A stretch of DNA of 64,000 nt from Exophiala sp. HKRS030 (taxonomy: Eukaryota > Ascomycota > Eurotiomycetes > Chaetothyriales > Herpotrichiellaceae): the NCBI GenBank assembly GCA_023897205.1, contig JAHWDD010000007.1:4278001-4342000 (forward strand), written 5' to 3'. A program made the translations under genes and the position numbers. Each line of letters opens with the position of its first letter. The stretch's first letter is position 1. The notes beneath the pieces were generated by a model that saw only the letters and a program-made list of their open reading frames with translations, did not search any database and was not told the DNA's origin. Shown here in pieces: positions 23,741-34,594 of the stretch.

Positions 23741-24890
23741 CTATCGTTTCTTTCCACCAGGTCGAGGTTTGACTTCTTCGGGTTGGACTCCGTGTAACAT
23801 GACTTTGGTGACGGTTTGCTGCGTGTTCTTCTGGTATCCTTGGCTCCAATCGTAGCAGACTGCGTATGCAAAGACCGTGCCTTGTCTGTTGAAGTTTGTG
23901 GCCGTGATGGGTCCACCAACACTAGGGTATCCCTTGAGTCGATGTTTGGCATTTCCGTCCCAAAAGTGGAATGTGCCGTCGCTTCCTGCCGTGGAGAAAG
24001 TGCCGTGGACAGGGTGGAATGAAATGGCATTGACACTGTAGACGTTTGTCACATCACGGTTAGGTCCTGTGGCTGATGGAGTATCGCGATGACATTTGAA
24101 GCTGAAATTATTGGAAGAGTCTTTTTCCTCGACGTATTGAATGGCACACCGGCCTTCCACACTGCCAACAGCGAAGCCAGTAGCATCGGTGAAGCATGAG
24201 ATGACGCGTGTTTGATATTTGAGAGGAGACTGAATGGATTTGTACGGTGTTTCGGGTTTGTTGAGGTCGACAATGTTGATATAGCGGTCGGCGGTACCGT
24301 ACACCAATAGTTTGTTCCTGACGTCCATTGTGTATATTCTTTCTTGGGCATTGATGGTCGCAACAGGATTTGGTTGTCTCAAGTCCCAGTACTTGACAGT
24401 TTTATCCCATGAGCCAGTGACGAGGATTTGCTGGTTATTGACGTCGGCGAAACGAGCACACCGGACAGGTTCAGTGTGAGCTCCTGGAAGAGTTTGAGGT
24501 GTCATGTTGCCAGACCCAAGATCGAGGAGTCGAAAGCTTTTGTCGGCGCCAGCTCCGACAACTTTTTGGCCATCCTGATATGAAGTTAGCGACACGTTAG
24601 TCAATCAGAATGTCAATATTTTCGGGAACACGTACATGAGACCAGTCGCAGGCAAACACGGGGCCATCAAAGTCTATCGCAGCCTTGCCTTCGCTTTGAC
24701 CTTGTTCGCTGACCGAATAGATTCTGACTTTCTTATCCCAGGAGGCCACAGCGAGGAAGTCGGCAGCGGGAGAAAATCTCAGATCAGAGACACTGTCTTC
24801 CGGAGGTGTGACCAAGGCCACATCTTTGGAAATATCCCCGGCTGTCGTGGAAGACACCGCCGAGGAAGTGCTACCAAAGAGACCCGACAT
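23741..24890 (-). CDS. RAE1: mRNA export factor Rae1/Gle2 (WD40)
   Basis: Exons 24636-24890 and 23741-24574 encode 362 residues, the family's usual length. The N-terminus MSGLFGSTSSAV and VSDLRFSPAADFLAVASWD open a seven-bladed propeller. Further blades include DKSFRLLDLGSGNM, LVTGSWDKTVKYWDLRQ, FAVGSVEGRCAIQYVEEKD and FSTAGSDGTFHFWDGNAKHR. The last two are the conserved Rae1 segments contacting Nup98-GLEBS in the yeast and human proteins. The protein works at the nuclear pore in poly(A) RNA export and in spindle checkpoint control. The 61-nt intron is GTACGT...TATCAG with a TGACTAACG branch site. Upstream ATGs are out of the conserved region. Confidence 0.94.
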
Positions 24891-25790
24891 GTGGCTGCAG
24901 GAAGAGCTGATATGGATTGTGGTATGGACGGCAAGACAAGGGCTGGCTTCGGACGCGAGGGATAGCGTTGATGAGGGACAGGATGCCTGGGCGACTGAGA
25001 TTGTTGTGGTGGGAAGGTAGGATACGCTGGCAAAGACACAGTCGAGTCGCAAGTCGCGACTTTAACAAAATTCACGGAGGCAGTGCCTGAACTGAATGCG
25101 CGAAGACGGATGATCGTCGGGACGGTGAATCATTGTTTGTGCAAGTACAATATAAATTGCTACAGTGGGGCAAGAGGTCCAAATGCGCAAGAGCTTCACT
25201 TGGTTGGTGACAAGCAATTGCAAATGGCTTCAACATAGATCTTTGCGCTGGAAAGTCTTATGCTGGAATCCTGCAAAGTATAGATCATGATTCTATTCAC
25301 AGAGTAAGGTTTGAAAAAGTGGAAAGTTTTTACTTTTTAAAATACAGCCAATTCCACCATCGTATTTATGCTATATTGATTAAGGAGCGTTAAGACTATT
25401 TGTCTATCTCATCCGGTCTGTCATGGCAAGTCAGTCATATCGTTGCTACAGTAATGGTACATTCTGTTTTTCCTCTTCCTCCGCAATGCAATGTCACTCT
25501 CCTGGTCATCTCCAGGGAGGTTTCGGTCCTGTACCTCTTCTAGGTATCTGTTATATTCACAATTTTTCCAGACCCATTCACATTAGTGTTGTTCGCCATC
25601 GGGTTACCATGACACCAGAAGCTAAGGAGCGTGCTTTTTGGGGTTCAGCCAAACTCATTTGCAAAAGGAATGTCACGGCGGTGTTTTGTCGTTAAAAAAA
25701 ATAAAGAAAATCGTCTCGAAGAGATGTTGGTGCTGCTCGCGTGGTGAGTCGTCCCTGCGACTTGTTCCCCTGGCGGCTTGCTAGCATCAA
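24891..25790. other. Spacer: RAE1 promoter and 3' region of the Egh16-like gene
   Basis: 900 bp with no gene seen. AT-rich from 25280 to 25420. Confidence 0.45.
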
Positions 25791-26784
25791 CTACTGCTTG
25801 TGTCGGTATGAGACACCAGCAGCTGTGTCGCGGTGCACTCTGCTGGATCGCTTGGGAAGCTTGCGCACGGTACTTCGCTTCTTCAAGGCATCGGCTGCGG
25901 CCTCGGCGGCAGCTTGAGCTGGGGTGATGGTCTCGCCCACTGGTGCGCTGGCTGCAGCAATGTTTGCTGCAGCAGTTCCGTTGGTTGCTGCTACTGGTGC
26001 GGCAGCGACGGCGGGAGCAACAGCAGCGGCGGGAGCGGCGGCGGCGGCGGCGGCGGGTGCGGCGGGAGCAGCCATTTGAACAGGAATGACACCACCGAAA
26101 GGACCAGCCCGGGCGGGGTTTTGGCAGCGTACCATGCAGACATTGGTCTCTCCTGCGACAGTTCCTGTGCAAGTCTGAGCAGCTGGGATGTCGGCTGTAA
26201 GAGGCTACAAACAGTCAGTGCCATGATCAAACCGGGACGGATGAACGGTGGTAACTTACGAAGTCGGTCGTGGCTCCATCACGGTTGCGGCCATTTTGTC
26301 CAGGAACTTGAGTCGAAACGGTCAACTAGGTATTGGATCAGCGCAATTCAATCACTTCTTCAGGTACAGAGAAACTTACTGGAGTCCATGTAGCACCAGT
26401 TCCGTCAGCGTTGATCATACATGTGTATGGACCAGCACCATCACCGTTGACTTGATGGACAGTCATGTCCACTGAGCCACCAGGGGTGATCTGTGGGAGT
26501 TGATCGCCGGTTTCCGATAGGATAGCAGCAGTGCCAGCCTCTGGGTTGTTGTCACCACCACCCAAAGTCTCGCCAAAGGTATCCGCTGCAGCTCCTTGGA
26601 ATCGGGTGCTGTCCTGTTGGAAAGGATCTCTTCGCGTTCCATCACGGGGTGTGCTGGTGACAACGCCGAGGGCCATACCAGTACCTCCAGCATTTCCGGT
26701 GGCGGAGATGATCGCACCGTGGCCAGCAACAAGCTTGGCGGTGAAGAGAAGACCCAAGGTCACGAGAGATGAATATGCAACCAT
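25791..26784 (-). CDS. Egh16-like secreted protein
   Basis: Exons 26380-26784, 26260-26325 and 25791-26204 encode 294 residues. A signal peptide ([21 protein letters not shown]) precedes [13 protein letters not shown] and the Gly/Thr-rich Egh16 domain ([37 protein letters not shown] across intron 1; [20 protein letters not shown]). This family (Pfam Egh16-like, with powdery mildew Egh16H and Magnaporthe Gas1/Gas2 and Mas3) is secreted and expressed at appressoria in plant pathogens, but also occurs in non-pathogens, so no lifestyle follows. The last 90 residues are an Ala-rich repeat, then a basic Ser/Lys tail. Both introns are GTAAGT...TAG. The Ala tract makes the antisense strand look Gly/Cys-rich. 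Confidence 0.88.
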
Positions 26785-26937
26785 TTTGAAGATTGTTGGA
26801 TGTTTTAATAAGAAAGGACCGGCCTTTTGTACTGTAATGAGAGTATTTTAGAAATGAAGAAAGAAGATGCTGAGTTGACTGAATGCTGAATGCTGAATGA
26901 ATGCTGATGATCAAATCCACGATGATGGCGAAAACCT

Positions 26938-26948
26938 TTGGTATTTAT
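26938..26948 (-). promoter_or_regulatory. TATA-like box of the Egh16-like gene
   Basis: The minus strand reads GCATAAATACC about 155 bp upstream of the ATG, a TATA-like motif in an otherwise mixed region. A short GAATGCT repeat lies between it and the start codon. Confidence 0.3.
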
Positions 26949-26949
26949 G

Positions 26950-29894
26950 CTCAGTATGAGGCACTCACCGACCGCTCAATGTCTTACCACTTGATGCTAT
27001 TCTGTTTCGTGTTTTCCATATCAAAGACAACAGCAACTCCTGGCTTTCCCCTCACAAGCTGAGAATTTGGAATCTCCTTCGCCATCCCGTCGCAGCTTTT
27101 CATGACTAGAAAAATTTTCATGTATCGCGGAGGTGGTGTTTGAGATCCAAGACCGCCAGATGCAGCATATCTCAATGTATTCTTGGTAGAGATTCACATT
27201 GATGCCGACACGTCATTGGTCATGCTGCGAGAGCGGAGCCCGGGATTTGTTTGGGCTGACTCGAGTGTGGTGTTTCAAGTATTCGCCTAGTGGTAGAATT
27301 AGTAGGTTCGAGATCGAGCACTGCAGATCCCCACACGGAAATGGCAAGGTATTCTGTCCAGAATCATGAATGTGATACTTGGCTATAGCTCGAGCCGAAC
27401 GCTGCCATTCCCAACAAGTCATGTGCTCTGTCCCAACAGAGCGATAGGCCGACGAGCTCGCCTATCCCCACCAGGCGCAAGTGCTAGCACAGACACTTGA
27501 TTGCAACTTGCGGCTCCAAATGCTTGAGATTCTAGCGTCTAGACCTCAGGTGACGGACTCCAGCTCATGGTACACAGCCACCTTGCCTAAAGAAACAGCA
27601 AGGCTGGTTAAATGGTTTACCTGGTCCTCGGCCAAATCTATACCAGTAGTCCAAAACGACAAGACCGTTCCAGGCCGGCAAACACGATCGCTTCAGAGCT
27701 AGTCATCACATCAACGGCCAGCATTCGACAGAGTCATCCAACGAGTATCCCGAGTAGGACTTCTGCACCTCGAGGCTAGGTGGGAGCGGACCAGCCATCT
27801 GCCTTTCGCTAAATCCAAGAATAGAACGCTCGTAGTCTGTACGGGGTAGATCTGTAAGTCTTGAGCTGCCCTAGTAGCACGGTATGAGATCCGAGAACGC
27901 CATACAAGCCAGCTTTTCGCCAAGCTCTCAAGTTGAGTATGGCGAGGTTAGTTAGGAGACGTTTCGAGCTTTGTCAGAAGGAAGTCTATACGCGAAGAGG
28001 GATAGTGTGTCTTTACAGAATGTGTCACTCAGGGACCGGTCGACGGAAGGGTGTGCACATTAGGCTGTGGTGCGAGTATCGAAGTTACCGTGTAGTCCGG
28101 AAACGGTCCAATTGATGCTTGGAATTCCGTTTCGAGTGCCTGACTGAGCAAGCTTCGACACAAGCGATATCGATATCGATAGGAAAGACGATACTCACCG
28201 GCGGAGAAGTCTTGGTTGTAGCAGAGCTCTCGAGCGAATCAGGAGGTTTCGCCTAGGACCTGAAAACGTATTGGGTCAGTTTAAAACTGCTGTTCTGGGC
28301 GTCTAGGTCTTAGAGGTCTAGTCAACAGTAAGCCTGATTGAGAAGTGTGATGTGTAGTCTGCCATAGTGTCGAGCTCCGCCACCTCTCACAGGCACACAG
28401 GTGTCCACCCCTCCACATGAGACACCTGGAGGAGACCGGGAGGGTTTGAAAAGAGTTCAAACTGAGGTTAAGTAGATTTTGGAAACTGATGGCTGGTGGA
28501 TCCAGGGGCTCGCCGACGACCCAATCAGGCTAAGCCCCTAATGCTTCAGGCGATCTGGGGGCGTCCCCATCAAAGGCACCTTGCCCAAAAGGCAGGTTAA
28601 TCATCAACGAGATGCCCGGAGTTGCTGCTCCGGCACACCTACAAACTAAGGCTCGCTACTCTCAAATACGGAGCATTGAGTTACCGACCCGCCTGTGACG
28701 GCTGGGCAACAAGGATTGTTTCGACATGTTCAGCCCCGTGAAGAAGAAAGATGGCATCCTCCAACTTCAGACACAAATGCTTCAGGTCTATTTTGGTACA
28801 GCAGAATCACTTACTGGGGATAGACGGAGACAGGCTGTTGGATACAACTTTTGGTGCAGAATCAATGGTTGCAGTAAGAAATTCAGTTTGGTATTAGTCT
28901 CAGTCTCGTTGAAAAGGGTTAGAGGACAACAAATAACAAGAATCACGCTCTTCTGCAAGCTACTTTGTCTCGCACACTCTCTCACCTGAAACATGAGGGC
29001 CCCAGCATGACCACCTCTAGCCCGATGCTGCTCCATTAAGCAGAGCTGAGGGCATGCTCGGCGATCATAGAGGACACCAATTGCAAATCAAAGTCCTTGG
29101 GTAGTACGCACCACGCTCATTATAGAACGAGTGGACATGAAGTATGCCCAAGAGGATAAGTCCACTTCTGATCAGATGATTATGCATTCATGATCTTCTT
29201 CTTTTGGTTGGTCGACGAGATGCCTTTTGTCGCCTTATCTACGCTTGCTAACATTTCAATGTATTACACGGCCCCTTCAGGTTTAGCCAGGCTTTGACAT
29301 TGAGAACTTCTCCTACATGTCCTCCATCCCGTACTACAGAGCTGTGGTGCGCAGGCGCCGATGCTATCAAACATTTGGTTGATTTTCAAGCATCCGTTTG
29401 TAGTGGAAGGCCGCCAAAGATGAATGGATGGCTTGACAGTCCATATGTGGAGGACCCGTTCTCGCGGGTTATGTATATCTATACCACGTAATGGTCAATA
29501 GGACGCAAAACAATATCCATACTAACGGTACCAAAGATCAGATCTAGGTGGGTGTGACCTTGGTCGAATTATACGAAAAATTGCTCTTTCCGGACTGGTC
29601 TCTGATGTCATTATCTAACGAACTGGCAGTGCATTGGTCCACCATGAATCCGTATTTATGCCGTATTCCGAAGGAATTCGATTGATGCCAGTATCCCAGA
29701 TTGCACGATCGGCCTGCGCGGGCTAGTTGAGAAGCACCCGAGAACCCACGCTGTCGAACTACGAATTCGCAATGACAGTGGCCTTGCCAAAAGGATTATT
29801 CAAGCCAGAGGTGGTGCTATCGTTGTCCCTTTCGTATCATGTCGGGTGAAAGTTCAAGAAACTGGCCATTTTAACCTCACCAATCGGGACAAAC
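26950..29894. other. Gene-free region with hairpin cluster
   Basis: Nearly 3 kb with no recognisable gene on either strand; frames are short and unlike any family I know. It could be decayed mobile DNA or carry a non-coding RNA. The segment 28495-28640 has four successive small hairpins, described separately. Confidence 0.45.
28495..28640. ncRNA. Possible structured RNA: four successive hairpins
   Basis: Dyads in order: AGGGGCT (28504-28510) with AGCCCCT (28533-28539); TGGGG with CCCCA around 28556-28567; CCTTGCC with GGCAGG (about 28579-28595, one bulge); CCGGAG with CTCCGG (about 28616-28632, loop TTGCTG). All four lie within 130 nt and none overlaps. No RNA family was recognised; RNase P, SRP and snRNA hallmarks were not seen. 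Chance or a decayed repeat remains possible. Confidence 0.2.
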
Positions 29895-31588
29895 ATGGAA
29901 TCACCATCGAAAACAAAGACCAAAAAACGGAAGTATGCGCCCAAGGCCAGAGGAGGATGCACAACATGCAAGGAGCGCCATGTCAGGTGTGACCAGGCCC
30001 GACCGAGATGCGGTGCCTGTCATAGAAGCCGGAGACAATGCCTATACGTGGGCGATGAACGGGAGGATAGCACAACAAGTGCTGACCTTCGAATGAAAGT
30101 CGTCATGTGGGAACCCGATAAGACACCATTGAGCCTCCCCACACAAGTCTCAACGTTTCCCGGACAATCCCTAAGTGAACTTCGTGCCGTCGAATACTTT
30201 CGCGCCATTGTGGTGGTCAGGCTGAGCCTGGCCTTCGATAGCACGTTCTGGGATCGCTTGATCTTACAAGCGGCACAGTCGTCCTCAACGCTACGACGGT
30301 CCATCGTAGCTCTATCAACACACTGGAGAAAGTGATCGAACCAGGAAGTGTGGAACGGAGCACTGCTGCGTGGGAGTGCGACACTTACTCGCTGCAGCAG
30401 TATACAATGGCTATCTCTGAAATGAGACAGGCGCTTCAACAGCAGGTCAAGCCGCGCACGGAGGAGCTGCTCATGAGCACGCTGCTGTTCTTCTGTATTG
30501 AGATCTTTCAGAACCATTATGAGTCGGCACTGCGACAACTCGCGACTGGGGCGTATATGTACTGCACGTGGACCAGCAAGCGATGCGAGGTCTCCGGCGA
30601 TACTGATGGAAATCGCTGTGCCCTTGATCCGCACATCGATGACAGCAACGAACTCACCACGCACATCAGGCATATCTTCCGGCGAGTCATGGTGCAATCG
30701 ATAATGTTCCCTGTAAAAAGCCTGCACGATCCACGAATGTTCGTGGCAAGCTTCATCCCAGAAGTGCCAGCGATCCCGGACAATTTCCACACACTTGATG
30801 AGGCGCGAGATTACTTCAACATGTGCATCACAGTAATTTTCCACAGCGCCATCGTCATGAACGAACTCACATCGCGACCCGCAGCGCCAGCAGACGCATA
30901 TCTCGAAGCCTCTCGCAAGTACGACAGCGGGCAAGCAGCTTTCATCAAGTGGCAATCCGCTTTCAAATCCTTCCTCCAATCCACAGCACCGACGCTAGAC
31001 TTTGATAAAAGGGGATATTGCGTCGTGGTGGAAATCCAAGCCCTCTGTGTACCCATCTTGGTGCCGCCCAGGCCTCACTGTTCAGAGCTATCGTACGATG
31101 ACCTCAGTTATTCGTTCTGCGAGATACTAGCCAAATCAACCGATCTGATCAACTCGAAAGTCGCCGCTCAGACGGAGAAGGTATTTCATTATCCGAAGTT
31201 CGACAGTGGAATTGTCCCGCCATTGTTCCTCGTGGCCAGTCGGTGTCGAGACCCGAGGATCCGGCGCGAAGCACTCGTCTTGCTCCGTCGCGGCCCACGA
31301 CAAGAAGGTCTGTGGAATGGCGATATGATGGCTGCTGTGGCAGAGCGTATCATGATCCTCGAAGAAGAGGGAGGAGGAAGTAAAGAAAGAACCGGAGAGT
31401 TGCCGAGAGAAGCATGTCTTTCATCGCGAATACTCCTACAGAGCACAGATATACCATTATCGGCAAGACTACGACTGATAGATGCATTCATATACACAAA
31501 CAAGAGGCAAGTCCGGGTTACGTTGGAGAAACAGGATTTCTCGCGTCCTTATGAGCAGAGGTTGCGGCACGAATTCGTCCCGTATTGA
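29895..31588 (+). CDS. Zn2Cys6 transcription factor, with one-base frameshift
   Basis: Two abutting frames, 29895-30335 and 30332-31588, together form one typical fungal regulator of about 564 residues if one base is restored near 30320-30326. The binuclear zinc cluster is CTTCKERHVRC followed by DQARPRCGACHRSRRQC, pattern CX2CX6CX6CX2CX6C, preceded by a basic stretch (KTKTKKRKYAPKARGG). The remainder resembles the fungal-specific middle region (TEELLMSTLLFFCIEIFQ; FRRVMVQSIMFPVKSLHDP). The break falls between STHW and EKVIEPGS; a GGG read as GG would give STHWEKVIEPG. Target genes are unknown; no pathway genes lie beside it. It could be a genuine pseudogene, but no other lesion is seen. No intron is needed. 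Confidence 0.75.
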
Positions 31589-32657
31589 GCATACTCGGGT
31601 GACGCTCTTTTACTGGATTGGGAAATATTTCGTTTAAGAAAATCGTCCACTAGAGAGGTAAAAGGGATTTCTTCCCTAGTAAGCCTAGTACTTAGCCTCT
31701 GCTATCGACCCCCAAGCGCGGATTTAGCATTTTGAGCACTCGTCTAGATGTCACATGTATGAGGGAGACTGTGCTGATCATCTCTCATGCTTGGAAACGA
31801 TGGGGTCCTCATTCACGTCAGCTCGCGCTGTAGGTCCACCGACCAAGGGGAGATGTCAGCAGCAGAGATTGACGATCACCTATCAAGGAAATGGAGCCAT
31901 GCACAGCCGGCTGATGAGATAAAGACCGGTATAAATGGGTCCGTGTAATTGTAGACGGTAGATTTAACGTTTATCGAAAACCGCCCGTTTGTTCTATCGA
32001 TCTGGTGAGATTAGAATTGGCAGGATCTTGGGGAATGAATTAGTCATAAGTCAAAACAAATGGCGGCTGGAAATTCTCATACCGTAACGATATCGACAAT
32101 GTGTGACAATAAATAGTCGCTGTGAGACAGTTGCAATGGTTCAAAAAATCAAAAGGAACGAACAATTGGAAAGCCAGCATGATTTAATGTGGGAGACATG
32201 GTTTTGCATTCGTTATAAAGGTACCGACCCTCGCTATTTGTATCTAGCCAAAAACAGTCATGTGCGCCTCGCGGTGCTTTTGTGAACGTCAAAAGGTGGA
32301 CTTTATTTATCAAGTGCTAAGGATTCGTCGTAAAGGCGATGCTTGGGCTGGGGGAGTGGTGAGCAGGTAGACATGGCGTCAGTGGTATCGTTAAAAAGAG
32401 ACAAAAACGACCCAGAAAGCCAATCGAGAGACGATTTTCAATTCAAAAGGAAATACCAGGAAAGACAGTTTGCATTGTACTTGTCGTAGCCCGCGTGAAA
32501 GGAACCAAATGCATAAATCATCGGAATAAGGAAAGCTTGAGAAGGCCAACATGCAACGCTGCTGCTACCAGGAAGGCTGATGATGATGGTGGTGGTGGGA
32601 TGATGGAACGATAGAATGATGAGATGATGATAATGGTTTGGTGTGGCGATTCAACGC
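31589..32657. other. Gene-free spacer
   Basis: 3' region of the Zn2Cys6 gene and of the minus-strand CCHC gene. No gene seen; GATGATGG-type short repeats near 32580-32630. Confidence 0.45.
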
Positions 32658-33470
32658 CTAAGCGACTGCGGCAGTAGGCGCAGCGGTGGCAGCAATGTCC
32701 TGGGAATCTGCTGCTGGGGCAGCTGCAGAGACATCAGCAGTCGTTCCATTTGTTACGACACCTGCCGAACCATTGGTTTCCGCGGTAGTGCAATCTTTGC
32801 TGATATGACCAGGTTGACCACACTTGTAGCAAGTCTTCCCCGCCGCATTCAAAGGACCGCCATTGGGAGCAGTGCAGTCTCGAGAGATATGGCCCTATAA
32901 TTTGTCAACAGAAGGTAAAAATACAAGGGCATGTAATGAACTTACCAGCTTGCCACAGGCATAACATTTCATGGCTTGAGCCTGGCAGTCGCGCGCATAG
33001 TGGTTGGGGCCACCGCATTTGTAACAAGTGGCAGCGCGGTTGTTGGTGACATTGTAGCCTCCACGGAATCCACCACCATAACCTCCGCGACCGCCACGAG
33101 CAGATGGACCACCAGCACCTGGAGTGGGGCAGTTTCGAGCCAAATGACCGATTTGTCCACATGAATAGCAGCGACCGCCAGCAGGCCCACCACTAATACG
33201 TAAAGTTGGGCAATCGGCCTGGACATGGCCTAGACCTTGGCAATGATAGCATTGTTTGGCTGTAGCAATATTGGTCAGAAAATCCAATCCCAGATTCGGC
33301 GCATCGCGATCTTGAAACTCACTCTCGGTGGTACGTGGCAGGGGACACTGGTTGGATTCGTGACCGGGCTGCTTGCAGTTGTAGCACAGTCTCTCCGATG
33401 AGGTGCAGACTTCGGCATAATGGCCAACATTTCCACACTTGTAGCATGCGCGACGCGATAGAGACGACAT
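32658..33470 (-). CDS. GIS2: CCHC zinc-knuckle protein Gis2/Byr3 (CNBP-like)
   Basis: Exons 33323-33470, 32946-33259 and 32658-32894 encode 232 residues. Seven CX2CX4HX4C knuckles: CYKCGNVGHYAEVC, CYNCKQPGHESNQC, CYHCQGLGHVQADC, CYSCGQIGHLARNC, CYKCGGPNHYARDC, CYACGKLGHISRDC (built across intron 2) and CYKCGQPGHISKDC. A Gly/Arg-rich RGG-like linker lies between knuckles 4 and 5, and an Ala/Thr-rich tail ends the protein. The family binds single-stranded nucleic acid, associates with polysomes and 5' leaders, and enters stress granules. Intron 1 is GTGAGT...ACAG, intron 2 GTAAGT...ATAG. The start MSSLSRRACYKC matches the family. Confidence 0.92.
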
Positions 33471-33519
33471 GCTGATAAGAGTTCGACTATGCGATCCCTT
33501 TCCCTATATGAGCCAGATG

Positions 33520-34068
33520 TTATAAATTGATCTTGAAGTGCTGGAGAGGTGCGCGAAAAAGGAGGAGAGTCTGGAAGGACAATATGGGAACAAGGATTAT
33601 GTCTTCCGGAAAGAGAGGCAGAGGGAGAAAGATAGCGATCGCGTTCGGTGATTCTTGTAAACGAGCTGCTCCGGTAGGTCGAGTTTGAAGCGTACCTTTT
33701 CGAATATCTGTCTCGGTCCAAATCCCTGTGTCCCTCGCCTGAAGATTCAATGTCAGTATTAGTTGCCTAGGGATCCCAATCTCTGCCCGCGGATAGCTGC
33801 AGAACCAAGGGAAAGGGTGAATTTTTCCAGAACAATGAGGGCATGGAGATCAACAGTGATGAAAGACCGGGGTTGAGAGCGGTGAGGTAAGGTACAGAAT
33901 CGTACTCACAATTGTCGCAACTTCCCACGCAACCTCTATCCAACGACTCTCAGCCACCTTGGAACTATTGCGACCTTTCTGCCACAACCTGATAGCAGTG
34001 AGGAGAATCAGAGAACCAGCGCTGAGGATAGGCCCGCGAAAAGCGGACAATTGAGGGAGGGACGCCAA
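33520..34068 (-). CDS. Possible small gene upstream of GIS2
   Basis: A frame from ATG at 34068 gives MASLPQLSAFRGPILSAGSL and continues either unspliced (72 residues) or across a GTGAGT...TTCAG intron (33739-33909) into 33520-33738 for 125 residues. It has one hydrophobic stretch near the N-terminus. No family recognised. The second exon may simply be the 5' leader of GIS2, which starts 50 bp further on. Confidence 0.22.
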
Positions 34069-34594
34069 GCATTTCTGTAACCGGGCAATCCCGAAACAGG
34101 ATTAGTGTGGTCACGTGTAGATGCTCTGGCCTTTCGTCTTTGCCCCGTACGTGGAGGAAATTCTTCCACGACTCGTCGCCATTGACGCTCTCCTTATGCA
34201 CTCCTGAGTCCTTGTGTGTTTGGCGAGTTAAGCGAGTGCTCATGATACGCTCTTCTTGTTCAAGCGTCGCGTCCAACGAGTGTGTTCGTCGTACGGATGA
34301 AAAGCCAGACAATGTTTTCAGGTCGCGAGAACAAAGGCACAGTTTACAGCATTGAGAATCCACTGATTATATGTATCTCATATTGTATGAGATCTCGCTG
34401 TAAGGCGCCGGCGGATGAGATTCGGTCTCCATGCTGTTTATCATCAATATATGAATGTTTCGTCTAAACTGCTGATACCCACTAGCTTGAAACTGTCCTT
34501 TTCATCCCGACACATGTTTACAACCGTGAACTGCGCCACATTTTGTTTTCATTTGAGGTGTTCAATCCCCCCTACAAAGTTTTCTTCATCAGCC

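Noticed and set aside
25833..26393. 186-codon Gly/Cys-rich plus-strand frame
   Set aside because: Antisense of the Ala-rich tail of the Egh16-like gene; the Gly runs come from the GCC/GCG repeat.
27288..27315. tRNA-like words (CCTAGTGGTAGAATT and GGTTCGAGATC)
   Set aside because: They look like D-arm and T-arm pieces, but the anticodon arm is missing; the span is too short for a tRNA. At best a decayed fragment.
30020..30979. 319-codon frame on the minus strand
   Set aside because: It lies antisense to the Zn2Cys6 factor, has no known family and a shadow-like composition (Arg/Ser/His/Cys-rich).
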